From Leucobacter viscericola (GTDB lineage: Bacteria; Actinomycetota; Actinomycetes; Actinomycetales; Microbacteriaceae), in the NCBI RefSeq assembly GCF_011299575.1, contig NZ_CP049863.1:1178001-1242000 (forward strand): DNA of 64,000 bases. Direction: 5' to 3'. The notes under the pieces were generated by a model. It did not search any database, was not told the DNA's origin, and saw nothing but the letters and a program-made list of their open reading frames with translations. Position numbers and translations under genes: made by a program. This document shows, piece by piece, positions 8,284-17,318 of the stretch (positions are counted from its first letter, which is position 1; each line of letters begins with the position of its first letter).

Positions 8284-9708
8284 CTAGCCCACACCCTCAA
8301 GCATCTCGGTGTGCGTATTGCCGACGTTATTGAGAACCTCGGGACGATTCGCCTTGATCCACCAGAATCGCGCAAACGCGATCAGCATGGTCGCAACAAA
8401 GAGGTAGGGAATCACGTTGATTGGAAACGCTGGAACGGGGTACACGTTGGCGACAAACACGTACGCCATCGCGACGACCGCCACAACGGCGCAGATCCAC
8501 ACGAGTGTGTTCTTCATGCCCTTGCGCCTCGTGTACACAACCCCGGCAATCGCCACGAGTGCGTACGCGACCATGTACCCGTAGGTGCCGTAGGTGTCGA
8601 CCCACACGGTGATGTCCATGGGGTGCGTTCCCATGAGTAGCAGAATAACGTCGAGCAGGATCGCCGCCGGCCCGGCAATGAGCAGCACGCGGTGCGGCGT
8701 GAGGTGTGTCTCGTGGGTGCGACCGAAGCGCTCGGGCACGACGCCTTCCTTGCCCATGACGTAGACGATGCGCCCAACCACGTTCAGCGGAGCGACAACA
8801 ACCGCGAAGAACGAGGCGGCAACACCAAAGACCAGGATCGGTGCGAACCACGCCGGCATGCCAATCCGCTCGTTGATCGCCTGCAGCGGGCTCGCGACCT
8901 CGCCCAGTTCGTCACCGAGCACCGCGATCTGCGTGTAGGCGGCGAACACGTAGAGCACACCAACAACCACGGCGCTCCACATGATCGCGCGCGGGATCGC
9001 GGTGTGCGGGTTGCGGGCTTCGCGACCCAGCGCATCGGCAGAAGAGAAACCGACAAACCCGAGGATGCCCAGCACCATGCCTGCGGCGACGCCCTGGAAC
9101 GGCACACCCTCGAACGAGAACTGCGAGGGATCCCACGCGTCAGGCCCGAGCCACACGAGCGAGCAGATGAGCAGCACCATGATGATGAACACGGAGACGA
9201 GCTCAAGCACGAGCGAGATGCGGGCCGAGATGCGAATGCCGCGGATCGTGAAGAACGTGGCGAGCCCACCGATCACAATGGCGAGCACAATCAACCACAC
9301 GGTTCCGGTGGCCGGAACCCCGAAGATCTGCAGCAGGTCTGAGGCATACGAAACCGCTCCACCGAGCGAGCCGGCCGCGATCCCCCACGAACCGATGAGC
9401 AGCGCAACACCGGCCGCAAACGCGCCGGTCGGGCCGAGGCCCTTTGCGACGTAGGTGTAAAGCGATCCCGCCGAGGCGTGCTGGCGCGCAAACATCGACA
9501 CGATGTAGCCCACGCAGAGGATCACGATCGTGGCGAGCAAGAAGGCCGACATGGTGCCGTTGCCTGCGCCGAGGAAGATCGCAGCCGCCGTAAAGGCGAT
9601 GACGGCACTGGGGGCGATGCTGGCGATGGCCTGGGCCGCGAGTTCGGGGCCCGACATCACCCCTTCCCGCAGGCCGGCATCGACCTTTCGTTCGGTTGTT
9701 TGAGTCAT
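8284..9708 (-). CDS. APC superfamily amino acid/amine permease
   Basis: A 474-residue integral membrane protein with about twelve hydrophobic segments. The N-terminus SGPELAAQAIASIAPSA and the segment GFVGFSSADALGREARNP are typical of APC transporters (TM1 and TM6). The start is supported by AAGGAGAG ahead of the ATG. It lies about 40 bases downstream of the zinc dehydrogenase gene on the same strand, so the two probably form one transcript ending in the UUCG terminator at 8230. Pairing with an alcohol dehydrogenase and a divergent PucR regulator suggests uptake of an amine or amino alcohol for catabolism; that is inference. Confidence 0.87.
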   Translation of the reverse strand: MTQTTERKVDAGLREGVMSGPELAAQAIASIAPSAVIAFTAAAIFLGAGNGTMSAFLLATIVILCVGYIVSMFARQHASAGSLYTYVAKGLGPTGAFAAGVALLIGSWGIAAGSLGGAVSYASDLLQIFGVPATGTVWLIVLAIVIGGLATFFTIRGIRISARISLVLELVSVFIIMVLLICSLVWLGPDAWDPSQFSFEGVPFQGVAAGMVLGILGFVGFSSADALGREARNPHTAIPRAIMWSAVVVGVLYVFAAYTQIAVLGDELGEVASPLQAINERIGMPAWFAPILVFGVAASFFAVVVAPLNVVGRIVYVMGKEGVVPERFGRTHETHLTPHRVLLIAGPAAILLDVILLLMGTHPMDITVWVDTYGTYGYMVAYALVAIAGVVYTRRKGMKNTLVWICAVVAVVAMAYVFVANVYPVPAFPINVIPYLFVATMLIAFARFWWIKANRPEVLNNVGNTHTEMLEGVG

Positions 9709-9748
9709 GACATCTCTCCTTTGAGTGACGTGAATAGTGTGGGGTCTG

Positions 9749-10846
9749 TTATGGAATCAGCAACGTGCGCAGTACGCCGCCAGCTTCAAGGTCGTCGAGC
9801 GCTTCGGCCGCCTCATCGAGCGGGCGGCGGCCCGAGATGAGTGGATCAAGCATCAGCTGCCCGTCCATGTAACGGTCGACCAGGGCCGGAATATCGATGG
9901 AGGGACGCACCGAACCGTAGTTCGAGCCGAGGATCCGCTGATCCGCTTCGGCGAGCACAAGCGGCTCAAACGAGGCCTTGGCGCCGGTCGGGGGCAGGCC
10001 CACAATCACAGCCGCACCACCGAGACCGAGCATCTGAATGGCCTGTTCGGTGGTTGAGGTGCGCCCGATGGCGTCAAACACATAGTCGGCGCCGTCTGGC
10101 AGGATCTCAAAGAGCTGCTCAACCGCGTCGCGTTCAGAGGCGTCGATGCGGTCGGTTGCGCCGAACTGCAGCGCCATCGTGGTCTTCTCTGGGACAACAT
10201 CGACAGCGATGATGCGCTCGGCACCCGCAAGCTTCGCACCCTGCACAACGTTGAGGCCGACTCCGCCGCAACCGATCACAACGACTGTCGCGCCGGGCTC
10301 GACGGCGGCGGTGTTGAGCACGGCACCAACACCAGTGGCGACCGCGCAACCAACCACGGCGATGACGTCGAGCGGAGCGTCGTCACGAACCTTGATGGCG
10401 CCGGATGCAGGCACAATCGTTTCTTCAGCAAACGAGGAAACGCCGAGGTAGTGGTGCAGTGGCTCCTCTCCCAGGCTCAGCCGCGAGGTGCCGTCGAAGA
10501 GCACACCCTTCGGCGCGACCACGGTCGCCACCTTCTGGCAACGCGCTTCGTGTCCCTGCAGGCAGTAGCGACATTCCCCGCACGGCGGCACCCAGCTCAG
10601 CACAACGTGATCGCCAACCGCGAGTGAGGTGACACCCTCACCGAGTTCGGTGACAACCCCCGAGCCCTCGTGGCCCATCACCATCGGCGCTGGGGCGTCC
10701 CACTCACCGCGCTTGACGTGCAGATCGGAGTGGCAGACACCCGCCGCCGCGATCTTCACTCGCACCTCACCAGCCTTGGGGGCGGCGAGGGTGACGTCGG
10801 CGATTTCGGCGCGGGTTGCGGGATCGCGGAAGATCACGGCTTTCAT
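9749..10846 (-). CDS. Zinc-dependent class III-type alcohol dehydrogenase
   Basis: A 365-residue MDR-family, NAD-dependent dehydrogenase. Catalytic zinc ligands are Cys38 and His59-Glu60 in GHEGSGVV. The structural zinc loop is Cys89, Cys92, Cys95 and Cys103 (PPCGECRYCLQGHEARC). The Rossmann motif is GCGGVGLNVV, with a later IAVDV acidic residue favouring NAD. The long form resembles formaldehyde/thiol-conjugate dehydrogenases (AdhC/FrmA, MscR) as well as aryl alcohol dehydrogenases; specificity is not clear. The ATG at 10846 has AAGGAG seven bases upstream, so the frame extension to 10981 is not used. First gene of a likely operon with the permease. Confidence 0.87.
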   Translation of the reverse strand: MKAVIFRDPATRAEIADVTLAAPKAGEVRVKIAAAGVCHSDLHVKRGEWDAPAPMVMGHEGSGVVTELGEGVTSLAVGDHVVLSWVPPCGECRYCLQGHEARCQKVATVVAPKGVLFDGTSRLSLGEEPLHHYLGVSSFAEETIVPASGAIKVRDDAPLDVIAVVGCAVATGVGAVLNTAAVEPGATVVVIGCGGVGLNVVQGAKLAGAERIIAVDVVPEKTTMALQFGATDRIDASERDAVEQLFEILPDGADYVFDAIGRTSTTEQAIQMLGLGGAAVIVGLPPTGAKASFEPLVLAEADQRILGSNYGSVRPSIDIPALVDRYMDGQLMLDPLISGRRPLDEAAEALDDLEAGGVLRTLLIP

Positions 10847-10917
10847 GGGAACTCCTTTGTTACTGAGTGCGTTGCTACAGACCTCGCTGCGGCAGAGCGC
10901 TGTTACGTGAGCACCCA

Positions 10918-10953
10918 CTCGTGGCGAGCCACATGGCATGTTCTCGCCACGAG
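10918..10953. promoter_or_regulatory. Nested inverted repeat between dehydrogenase and PucR gene
   Basis: CTCGTGGCGAG at 10918-10928 and CTCGCCACGAG at 10943-10953 are perfect 11-base arms. Inside them sits a second palindrome, ACATG-G-CATGT (10931-10941). It lies in the 205-base divergent region between the dehydrogenase and pucR-like starts, so it is either the operator of the regulator or a strong hairpin in the dehydrogenase leader. Confidence 0.6.
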
Positions 10954-11051
10954 CGGTGACGAGGATGATGTTACGTAGCAAATTCGCACATTGTCACTGT
11001 GCCAAATGTCTATTTTTTAGAACCAAGTTCGCCAGCTGGTACACTCACTGC

Positions 11052-12485
11052 ATGTCACTTGATCTGCAGGCCATCGTTCGGGCGGTCGGGGGCGAGTGTC
11101 TGCAGCATCGTGTCACGGACCGCACGCGCATTGACGGCGTCGCTCACATCGAAGCGTTTGTTGTGGTGGGAAACCCCGACTACGTGACGCTCGTGACGGG
11201 ATCGACCACCGAGCTGCAGCGCCGCCTTGAGTACACAAACTCGGTCGAGGATCCCCTGGTCAACGCCGTTTTTGTGAGCCACGAGAATTCCGCTGCACTG
11301 CGTGCATTATTAGCTGAGCACCGCATGACCGGGATACTCGGCGCGAGGGTCGATCAGGTCGCACTACACGCAACACTCGCTGCCCTCATCGCAGAGGATC
11401 GGGCCGCCTCCGATCGCCTCGTCGCGGCCGGAATGAACGTGCTCACTCAGGTCGCCCGTAGAGGTGGTGTGACCGCCGTTATCGCCGAACTTGCCCGTCG
11501 AATCGACGGTTGGGCGGTGCTCTTGGACGCACAGGGGCAGCTCATCGCGAGCGCAGGGGCCGGGCGGTTGCACATCTCTGACGCCGTCGCGGTGGCACTT
11601 GGCCGCCCCGTTCGTGTGCGGCACGAGGGCTTGCAGGTGCATCAGGTCGGATCGGATCGGGATCTGGCCGGTTACCTCGTCATCGCGACTCGCTCCAGCT
11701 CAACCAGCCGATCCCGCGACCTCGCGACACAGGCCGCGGCACTATTCGACCTGCTGCTGCGAACCCACGATCCCTCGCGCACAGAGCGCCTGGGTCGCGG
11801 GGCGCTCTACGAGATCCTGATCGGCGGCGGCGACTCGGCGCAGGCACTGCTGCGCCGCTGGGGTGTTCACGAACGCAGCCTGACCGGCTTCTCTCTTGGT
11901 GCACGCACCCGCACGGTTGACCTCGAACGAGCGCTGCGCAGGTGGTTCGATGAGCTTGGAGCTGAGCACATCTTCGCGGCGGAGTCCGACGGCATTCGAG
12001 GGTTCGTGCGCGACGATCTGGCTGCGGAACTCGCCTCACGGGTGCAGGCGTTCGAATCCATGGGCGGGCTGGTGGCCCTGGGGCTCGGTGATCCTGCACC
12101 GACTGAACAGCTGAACCGCAGCGCGGTGCAGGCCAGGCAGGCACTCGACACGGCGCTCGAAGAGGGGCAGCGGGTGCTCAGCTTCTCGCGCCTGCCCACG
12201 GTTGACCTTGTGCTGCGGGCACTCAACGGTTCACCGCGGGATCAGCTGGCGCGTGTGCTTTCGCCCCTGTTTGACGACGCTGGAGAGCCCGGTGAACTTG
12301 CCCAAACACTGCGCGTGTTTCTGGCCGAGCACGGCGCTCACCGGCGCAGCGCAGAGCGGCTCGGCGTGCACCGGCAGACGCTCGTGGCGCGAATCAGGCG
12401 CGTCGAGGAACTCACCGGCCTGTCGATGGACCAGGCCGACGACCGGGCGACGGCCTGGTTGGCGCTGCGGGTCGCGGGGTTGTGA
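11052..12485 (+). CDS. PucR family transcriptional regulator
   Basis: A 477-residue protein: N-terminal PucR sensor domain (about 1-125), a middle GGDEF-like CdaR domain, and a C-terminal helix-turn-helix (about 415-475) with the family motif HRRSAERLGVHRQTLVARI. Such proteins regulate purine, amino-acid or amine catabolic genes, usually divergently transcribed neighbours, here the zinc dehydrogenase/permease pair. I start it at 11052 (MSLDLQAIV). A -10-like TACACT at 11040-11045 sits six bases before that ATG and no ribosome site is visible, so the mRNA may be leaderless. The frame extension to 10938 would run through the promoter. Confidence 0.87.
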   Translation: MSLDLQAIVRAVGGECLQHRVTDRTRIDGVAHIEAFVVVGNPDYVTLVTGSTTELQRRLEYTNSVEDPLVNAVFVSHENSAALRALLAEHRMTGILGARVDQVALHATLAALIAEDRAASDRLVAAGMNVLTQVARRGGVTAVIAELARRIDGWAVLLDAQGQLIASAGAGRLHISDAVAVALGRPVRVRHEGLQVHQVGSDRDLAGYLVIATRSSSTSRSRDLATQAAALFDLLLRTHDPSRTERLGRGALYEILIGGGDSAQALLRRWGVHERSLTGFSLGARTRTVDLERALRRWFDELGAEHIFAAESDGIRGFVRDDLAAELASRVQAFESMGGLVALGLGDPAPTEQLNRSAVQARQALDTALEEGQRVLSFSRLPTVDLVLRALNGSPRDQLARVLSPLFDDAGEPGELAQTLRVFLAEHGAHRRSAERLGVHRQTLVARIRRVEELTGLSMDQADDRATAWLALRVAGL

Positions 12486-12613
12486 GGCAAGACGGAGAAT
12501 CGTGGGTTCTTCAGCGTTCCATAAGCACGGGGTTAGCTAAAATTATCGAGCGCCTGGGATAGCTACACGAGAGCGGACCGCGCCCGCAACCTGCCGAGGA
12601 GTGAACGCATCAA

Positions 12614-13066
12614 GTGAAGAACAGTATCACGGCGCCACTAGGGATAGCGGTTGCCGCCGTAACATCGCTCGCGGCAAACCTGCTCCTGCATTATCTGGTG
12701 TTTGGAAACGACCCCTACGGCCACTTTGCCTTTCGTTTCTTTGGCAACCCACTCATCGTCTTTCTCAGCGCACTGATTCCCTCCGCTGGATTTCTGACTT
12801 TCAGGGTGATCAAGTCCCGCACCGAAGTCACACTGAATCCGAGACGAACGTATGCCTGGATGTGCTCCGTTGTCGTGGTGCTGAATATCGTTGCCCCGAT
12901 TAGCTTCACCGGCATAGATTCTTATGGATTCTGGATGCTTGAATTAGTGGCAAATGCAGTCGTTGGATCCATTATTTCGGTGAGCATCGGACTTCTCATT
13001 CTTGCCAAAACGAAATGGATCGTCCGGCTAATGAACAAAAGCTCGGGGCCGGTTCAGGGAGCATAA
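12614..13066 (+). CDS. Small membrane protein of unknown function
   Basis: A 150-residue protein that I do not recognise. It has four hydrophobic segments at about residues 8-30, 43-63, 79-101 and 108-131, with positive loops FRVIKSR and NPRRTYA on the presumed inner side. The GTG start has GAGGAG about ten bases upstream. Codon use is less GC-biased than in its neighbours, which could mean recent arrival. It converges with the lmeA-like gene; 38 bases separate the stops. Confidence 0.65.
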   Translation: MKNSITAPLGIAVAAVTSLAANLLLHYLVFGNDPYGHFAFRFFGNPLIVFLSALIPSAGFLTFRVIKSRTEVTLNPRRTYAWMCSVVVVLNIVAPISFTGIDSYGFWMLELVANAVVGSIISVSIGLLILAKTKWIVRLMNKSSGPVQGA

Positions 13067-13104
13067 CTCCTACCCCACCGCGGCCTCATGACGCGAAGGG
13101 ATCC

Positions 13105-13866
13105 TTACCCGCAACTCCCCTTCGCCTGCTGCTTGGGGTCGGAGAAGATACCGGGGCTGAGGTCCGCGGTGATGCGCGCGGAACCCGTGCTCGAAAGCGT
13201 AATGTCAGTCAGAGTGACGCCCGCTGGAAGTTGATCCTTCACGCACACCGTTTGTGGTTTCAGGATCGGGTCAAGCAGCGTGCCCGTTGCGGCAGCAAGC
13301 TGCTCAGCGTTCAGGTCGAATCCTGCCGCGTTCACCCCTTGAGGCTCAATCTCGACCGCCCCATCTTTCACCTTGAGGCCGATCTTTGCTGTCAGGCCAA
13401 CCTGCTGGCCAAACAGTTCGACCGAGCGGCCGACCGCCAGCGATCCGCCCTGCACCTCACCCGTCTGCGCGACACCACTCGTGACCATCTTCACAACGTT
13501 GCCCAGCTGATCTTTTGGCACAACGAGCTCGACGGTTCCATCGCTGATCTTGCCGGACAGCGGATTAAACGGAACCTTCGCGGCGTGGAAGGTGGCGTCG
13601 GTCTCGACCCCGTCGAGAAGCGGGACCTTGTCGATGTTGATCGTGACGTCTCCAACTCCCCCTTGCACCGCGCTGAGCAACGCGGATCCGCCCAGCTCAA
13701 CCTCCACAGGATGGTCGGCGGTGAGGTGCAGCTGCCCGCGCACGACCCCCTCGATGACTCCGGGGATGATCATGCGCAGAGCAAACTCTGCACCACCGAT
13801 CAGCACCCCGAGCACCACAACCACACTCAAGATTCGCAGCCACCACCGCGGTTTGCGCTCGGCCAT
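13105..13866 (-). CDS. LmeA family phospholipid-binding protein (DUF2993)
   Basis: A 253-residue protein with one N-terminal membrane segment (about residues 9-29) and an extracytoplasmic DUF2993 domain: VEVELGGSALLSAVQGGVGDVTI, then VPFNPLSGKISDGTVELV. In mycobacteria LmeA binds phospholipid and is needed for lipomannan elongation, so a cell-envelope glycolipid role is plausible here. It starts 44 bases after the argS stop on the same strand, so it is probably the second gene of that transcript. Confidence 0.8.
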   Translation of the reverse strand: MAERKPRWWLRILSVVVVLGVLIGGAEFALRMIIPGVIEGVVRGQLHLTADHPVEVELGGSALLSAVQGGVGDVTINIDKVPLLDGVETDATFHAAKVPFNPLSGKISDGTVELVVPKDQLGNVVKMVTSGVAQTGEVQGGSLAVGRSVELFGQQVGLTAKIGLKVKDGAVEIEPQGVNAAGFDLNAEQLAAATGTLLDPILKPQTVCVKDQLPAGVTLTDITLSSTGSARITADLSPGIFSDPKQQAKGSCG

Positions 13867-13910
13867 CGTGCTCTCCTTCGTGCCTTGACTGTGTGCTCTG
13901 ACCAGGCAGT

Positions 13911-15593
13911 CTACAGACGCTCGGGTGCGGAAACCCCGAGAAGATCGAGTCCGTTGCGCAGCACCTGACCGGCGGCATCGTTCAGCCAGAGGCGAGTCCG
14001 GTGCAAGTCCTCAACGGGAGCATCACCGAGCGGGATCACCCGGCAGTTGTCGTACCAGCGGTGGTATGAGGCGGAAAGCTCTTCAAGGAAGCGCGCGATG
14101 CGGTGCGGTTCGCGCAGCTCGGCGGCACCAGCGACAATGCCGGGGTACTGCTGCAGCTTGCCGAGCAGTTCAGCCTCGGTCGGGTGCGTGAGAAGCTCGG
14201 GCGCAAAGGCCGAGCGGTCGATGCCCGCCGCGGCCGCATTGCGGTCAACAGCGCAGGTGCGCGCGTGGGCGTACTGCACGTAGAAGACCGGGTTATCGTT
14301 GGTGCGGCTGCGAACTTTCTCACCGTCGAGCGAGAGCGGCGAATCTGCCGGGTAACGGGCGAGCCAGTAGCGCAGCGCGTCACTGCCGAGCCACTCGAGC
14401 AGATCGTTGAGCTCGATAATGTTGCCCGCGCGCTTCGAGAGCTTTGCGCCGTTGAGGTTCACCAGCTGACCGATGAGCACCGAGATGTCGGTTTCGGTGT
14501 TGTCGCCTGCGGCGCCCGCGATTGCGGTGAGGCGACCGATGTAACCGTGGTGATCTGCTCCCAAGAGGTAGATCTTTTCGCCGAAGCCACGATCCTTCTT
14601 GGAGAGATAGTAGGCAGCGTCTGCCGCGAAGTAGGTGAAGATGCCGTTGCCGCGGGTGAAGACACGGTCTTTGTCGTCGCCAAAATCTGTCGTGCGCACC
14701 CAGATAGCGTCGTCTTCTTCGAAGACGTGGCCCTGCTCGCGCAGGCGGCCGATCGCGGCCTCAATCGGGCTGAGCTCGCCATTTGCTCCGGGTGCGTGCA
14801 GCGAGCGCTCGGAGAAGTAGACGTCGAAGTGCACGTTGAAGCGCTCGAGGGAGTCCTTGATCTCGGCAAGCTGCAGCTGGTAGCCGAGCTCCTGCGCCTG
14901 CTCAAGGGCTTCGTCGCGATCCTGCGCTGCGATTTCAGGCAGGTTCGGGATCTGCTCGCGCACCTGGCGACCGAGCTCACCGATGTAGGCGCCCGGGTAA
15001 GCGTCTTCCGGAGCCTCTTCGCCGAGGGCGGCAGCGAGTACCGAACGCCCAAACTTGTTCATCTGGGCGCCCGCGTCATTGATGTAGTACTCGGTGGTCA
15101 CGTCAGCACCGGCAGCGCGCAGCACGCGTGCGGTCGAATCGCCGAGCGCCGCCCAGCGGGTGTGCCCCATGTGCAGAGGACCCGTGGGGTTGGCCGAAAC
15201 AAACTCGAGGTTGATGTGCTGGCCAGCGAGCGTGTCACTGCGGCCGTACTGCTCACCCTGCTCGACGACGCGACGCGCGGTCTCACCAGCGCTCGCGGCA
15301 TCGAGGGTGATGTTAATAAAGCCGGGGCCAGCGATCTCGGCCTTCGCAACACCCTCAATCGCGGCGGCACGCTCTGCGATTTCGGTCGCGAGTTCGCGCG
15401 GGTTCTGGCCGAGACGCTTCGCGAACTTCATCGCGGCGTTCGATGCCCAATCGCCGTGCTCACGGTTCTTGGGTCGGTCAACTGCCGTGTCCTGCGCGGT
15501 TACGACGATGTCGCTCGCGTCGTCACCACCGCGTGCGGCGATGATGTCATTGAGGATCTGGGCAAGGGCTTCGGCGAGTTCTTGTGGCGTCAC
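13911..15593 (-). CDS. argS: Arginyl-tRNA synthetase
   Basis: A 560-residue class I synthetase that charges tRNA-Arg with arginine. It has the N-terminal Add-1 domain (about 1-95), the HIGH motif as HMGH in PTGPLHMGHTRWA, the KMSKS equivalent KLSKR (GAKLSKRAGN), and the C-terminal DALR anticodon-binding domain to the end (LGVSAPERL). The GTG start at 15593 is preceded by TAGACT eight bases upstream, which may act as -10 of a leaderless mRNA. A tRNA-Arg gene begins 45 bases away on the opposite strand. Confidence 0.95.
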   Translation of the reverse strand: MTPQELAEALAQILNDIIAARGGDDASDIVVTAQDTAVDRPKNREHGDWASNAAMKFAKRLGQNPRELATEIAERAAAIEGVAKAEIAGPGFINITLDAASAGETARRVVEQGEQYGRSDTLAGQHINLEFVSANPTGPLHMGHTRWAALGDSTARVLRAAGADVTTEYYINDAGAQMNKFGRSVLAAALGEEAPEDAYPGAYIGELGRQVREQIPNLPEIAAQDRDEALEQAQELGYQLQLAEIKDSLERFNVHFDVYFSERSLHAPGANGELSPIEAAIGRLREQGHVFEEDDAIWVRTTDFGDDKDRVFTRGNGIFTYFAADAAYYLSKKDRGFGEKIYLLGADHHGYIGRLTAIAGAAGDNTETDISVLIGQLVNLNGAKLSKRAGNIIELNDLLEWLGSDALRYWLARYPADSPLSLDGEKVRSRTNDNPVFYVQYAHARTCAVDRNAAAAGIDRSAFAPELLTHPTEAELLGKLQQYPGIVAGAAELREPHRIARFLEELSASYHRWYDNCRVIPLGDAPVEDLHRTRLWLNDAAGQVLRNGLDLLGVSAPERL

Positions 15594-15638
15594 AATCGTC
15601 CAGTCTACTTGCGCTAGGCTGGACGGGTTGCAATGCTC

Positions 15639-15714
15639 GCCTCCGTAGCTCAGGGGATAGAGCGCCGGTTTCCGGTACCGTAGGTCGGGGGTTCGAATCC
15701 CTCCGGGGGCACCA
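15639..15714 (+). tRNA. tRNA-Arg (anticodon CCG)
   Basis: A full cloverleaf can be drawn: acceptor GCCTCCG/CGGGGGC, D arm GCTC..GAGC, anticodon loop TTCCGGT with CCG reading CGG codons, T arm GGGGG-TTCGAAT-CCCTC, and an encoded CCA end at 15712-15714. The first anticodon-stem pair (27-43) is C-T, a mismatch. A strong terminator follows at 15768. Confidence 0.95.
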
Positions 15715-15767
15715 TTGCGATGAGTCGAGGCGTTTGTTTCGAGTCAGTCGCAAGATGCAACACTTTC

Positions 15768-15804
15768 AGCGGGAGTTAGGCCAGTGGCCTGGCTCCCGCT
15801 TTTG
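15768..15804 (+). terminator. Intrinsic terminator downstream of tRNA-Arg
   Basis: AGCGGGAG (15768-15775) pairs with CTCCCGCT (15793-15800), with an inner AGGCC/GGCCT stem, followed by TTTG and further pyrimidines. Confidence 0.75.
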
Positions 15805-15847
15805 CTTTCCGTCGACACTGGCGGCGTCGGATAGACCCAGCTACGTT

Positions 15848-16321
15848 CTAGAGGGTGTCGAGCACCCGCGGATCCTCACAGGCCCTCGCGAATGCCTGAA
15901 TGCGCGCCTCGATCTCGCGTCCGAGCACCACCTTGCCGATGCGGTCTGCGATGGGTCGCAGCCAGGCCGGCCGAATAGTGAACGTGTACTTCCAGACGGT
16001 CGCGGTTCCGGGTATCCCGTCGCGAGTTTCCGGGGTGAATCGCCAGCCACCACCGAACACCGAGAAAAACCAGGGCCCTTCCACCATCGTCATCCCGACG
16101 CTCACCGGGAACCGGAACGAAGAGTACTCGCTGACCATGCGCAGCCCGACCCTGGCTCGGGTGTAGGTTTTCACGCCTTTGCCCGGCTTATCTGCATCAA
16201 TCAGGTACTGCTTTCTGATGAACGGATCCCAACGCAGGCGAGGCTCCCCCGTCATCTGAGACACCATAAACGCGACCTGCGGCTCGACGGGAACCCACGC
16301 ACGAGCGACAACTTGAGGCAT
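15848..16321 (-). CDS. SRPBCC (START-like) family protein
   Basis: A 157-residue protein with the polyketide cyclase/dehydrase-like fold: N-terminal ARAWVPVEPQVAFMV, then SQMTGEPRLRWDPFI, then a beta-rich middle and a C-terminal amphipathic helix (REIEARIQAFARACED). Family members bind lipids or hydrophobic ligands in a large cavity; no catalytic residues can be named. It is divergent from an NmrA-like oxidoreductase gene, with 52 bases between the two starts. Confidence 0.75.
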   Translation of the reverse strand: MPQVVARAWVPVEPQVAFMVSQMTGEPRLRWDPFIRKQYLIDADKPGKGVKTYTRARVGLRMVSEYSSFRFPVSVGMTMVEGPWFFSVFGGGWRFTPETRDGIPGTATVWKYTFTIRPAWLRPIADRIGKVVLGREIEARIQAFARACEDPRVLDTL

Positions 16322-16373
16322 GCCATCCAGTATGCCTTGCTACTCTGTAGACGCAGCAGCGCTACGGAGGAAC

Positions 16374-17252
16374 ATGGCCATTGACCTCGTCACCGGAGCC
16401 GGTGGAAACTCGGGCTCTTACATCGCACAGCGCCTGCTTCAGAACGGGCGGCAGGTACGCACCATCACCCGCAATCCCGAAGCGATTGCCGATCCGATCG
16501 AGGCGTTCCCCTACGCGTTCAGCGATCCCGACCTTCTCGCCGCCGCCTTCAAAGGTGTAGACACGTTCTACAACACTTATTGGGAGCGCCATCCCGCCGC
16601 GCACGGCGGGCACGACATCGCTGTGGCGCGCAGCTCTGCGCTCATCAGCGCCGCGGCCGCGGCAGGGGTTCGCCGTATCGTGCAAGTGAGTGTGATGCAC
16701 CCCGCACTCGACTCCCCGTATTCGTATCATCGCGGCAAAGCAGAAATGGAAGAGCTGGTGCGGTCGAGCGGCCTGAGCTACGCGATCGTGCGGCCCGCAG
16801 TGATGTTCGGCGGGAAAGAAGTGCTGCTGAACAACATCGCCTGGCTATTGCGCCGACTGCATGTGTTCACGGTGCCGGGTGACGGGAAGTACCCGATCAG
16901 ACCGACCCACGTTGAAGACGTTGCCGACCTCATGGTGCGTCTCGCCAGCAGCAATGAGGACGGTGTTCACGACGCTGGCGGCCCCGAGACATTCGAGTTT
17001 GGGACGCTCATACGCAGGATCCGTGACGCGATCGGCGTGCGTGCCGCGGTTGTCAACGCACCACGTGGGCTTGTGCTCCCCCTTACGAAGTCCCTGCGCT
17101 TTCTGGCCCCCGAAGCGCCGGTGGACGCGGAAGAGCTCGATTCTCTGATTAAGGGCTTGGTGTCGTGTGACGGCCCGGCCATTGGGAATCGTCGTTACAC
17201 CGACTATTTGTCTCAAGTGTCTAGCGATTATGGGCGCGAGTACGTTCGCTGA
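16374..17252 (+). CDS. NmrA-like / atypical SDR NAD(P)-binding protein
   Basis: A 292-residue short-chain-dehydrogenase-like protein. The dinucleotide motif is TGAGGNSGSYI (TGAxGxxG, residues 6-16), and VRTITRN gives the NADP-type basic residue at the end of strand 2. YSYHRGKAEMEELVRSSGL resembles the NmrA-family region in which the YxxxK motif is weak. CGGAGG three bases before the ATG at 16374 fixes the start; the frame extension to 16320 is rejected. Possible roles are redox sensing or quinone/sugar-nucleotide reduction; not decidable. Confidence 0.8.
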   Translation: MAIDLVTGAGGNSGSYIAQRLLQNGRQVRTITRNPEAIADPIEAFPYAFSDPDLLAAAFKGVDTFYNTYWERHPAAHGGHDIAVARSSALISAAAAAGVRRIVQVSVMHPALDSPYSYHRGKAEMEELVRSSGLSYAIVRPAVMFGGKEVLLNNIAWLLRRLHVFTVPGDGKYPIRPTHVEDVADLMVRLASSNEDGVHDAGGPETFEFGTLIRRIRDAIGVRAAVVNAPRGLVLPLTKSLRFLAPEAPVDAEELDSLIKGLVSCDGPAIGNRRYTDYLSQVSSDYGREYVR

Positions 17253-17318
17253 GATCCGGCGGGCCCGTCACGAGCACCTCCATGTGAATGTTTCACCGTT
17301 GTACGCGTAGCCCAGTGG

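Noticed and set aside
10938..11051. Longer start for the PucR-like gene
   Set aside because: Covers the predicted -10 box and half of the inverted repeat; family sequence begins at 11052.
14103..15617. 504-codon plus-strand open frame opposite argS
   Set aside because: Shadow frame with low-complexity Arg/Val composition; argS motifs are on the other strand.
15547..15753. 68-codon minus-strand frame across the tRNA
   Set aside because: Its peptide (CPRRDSNPRPT...) is the well-known spurious translation of an antisense tRNA gene.
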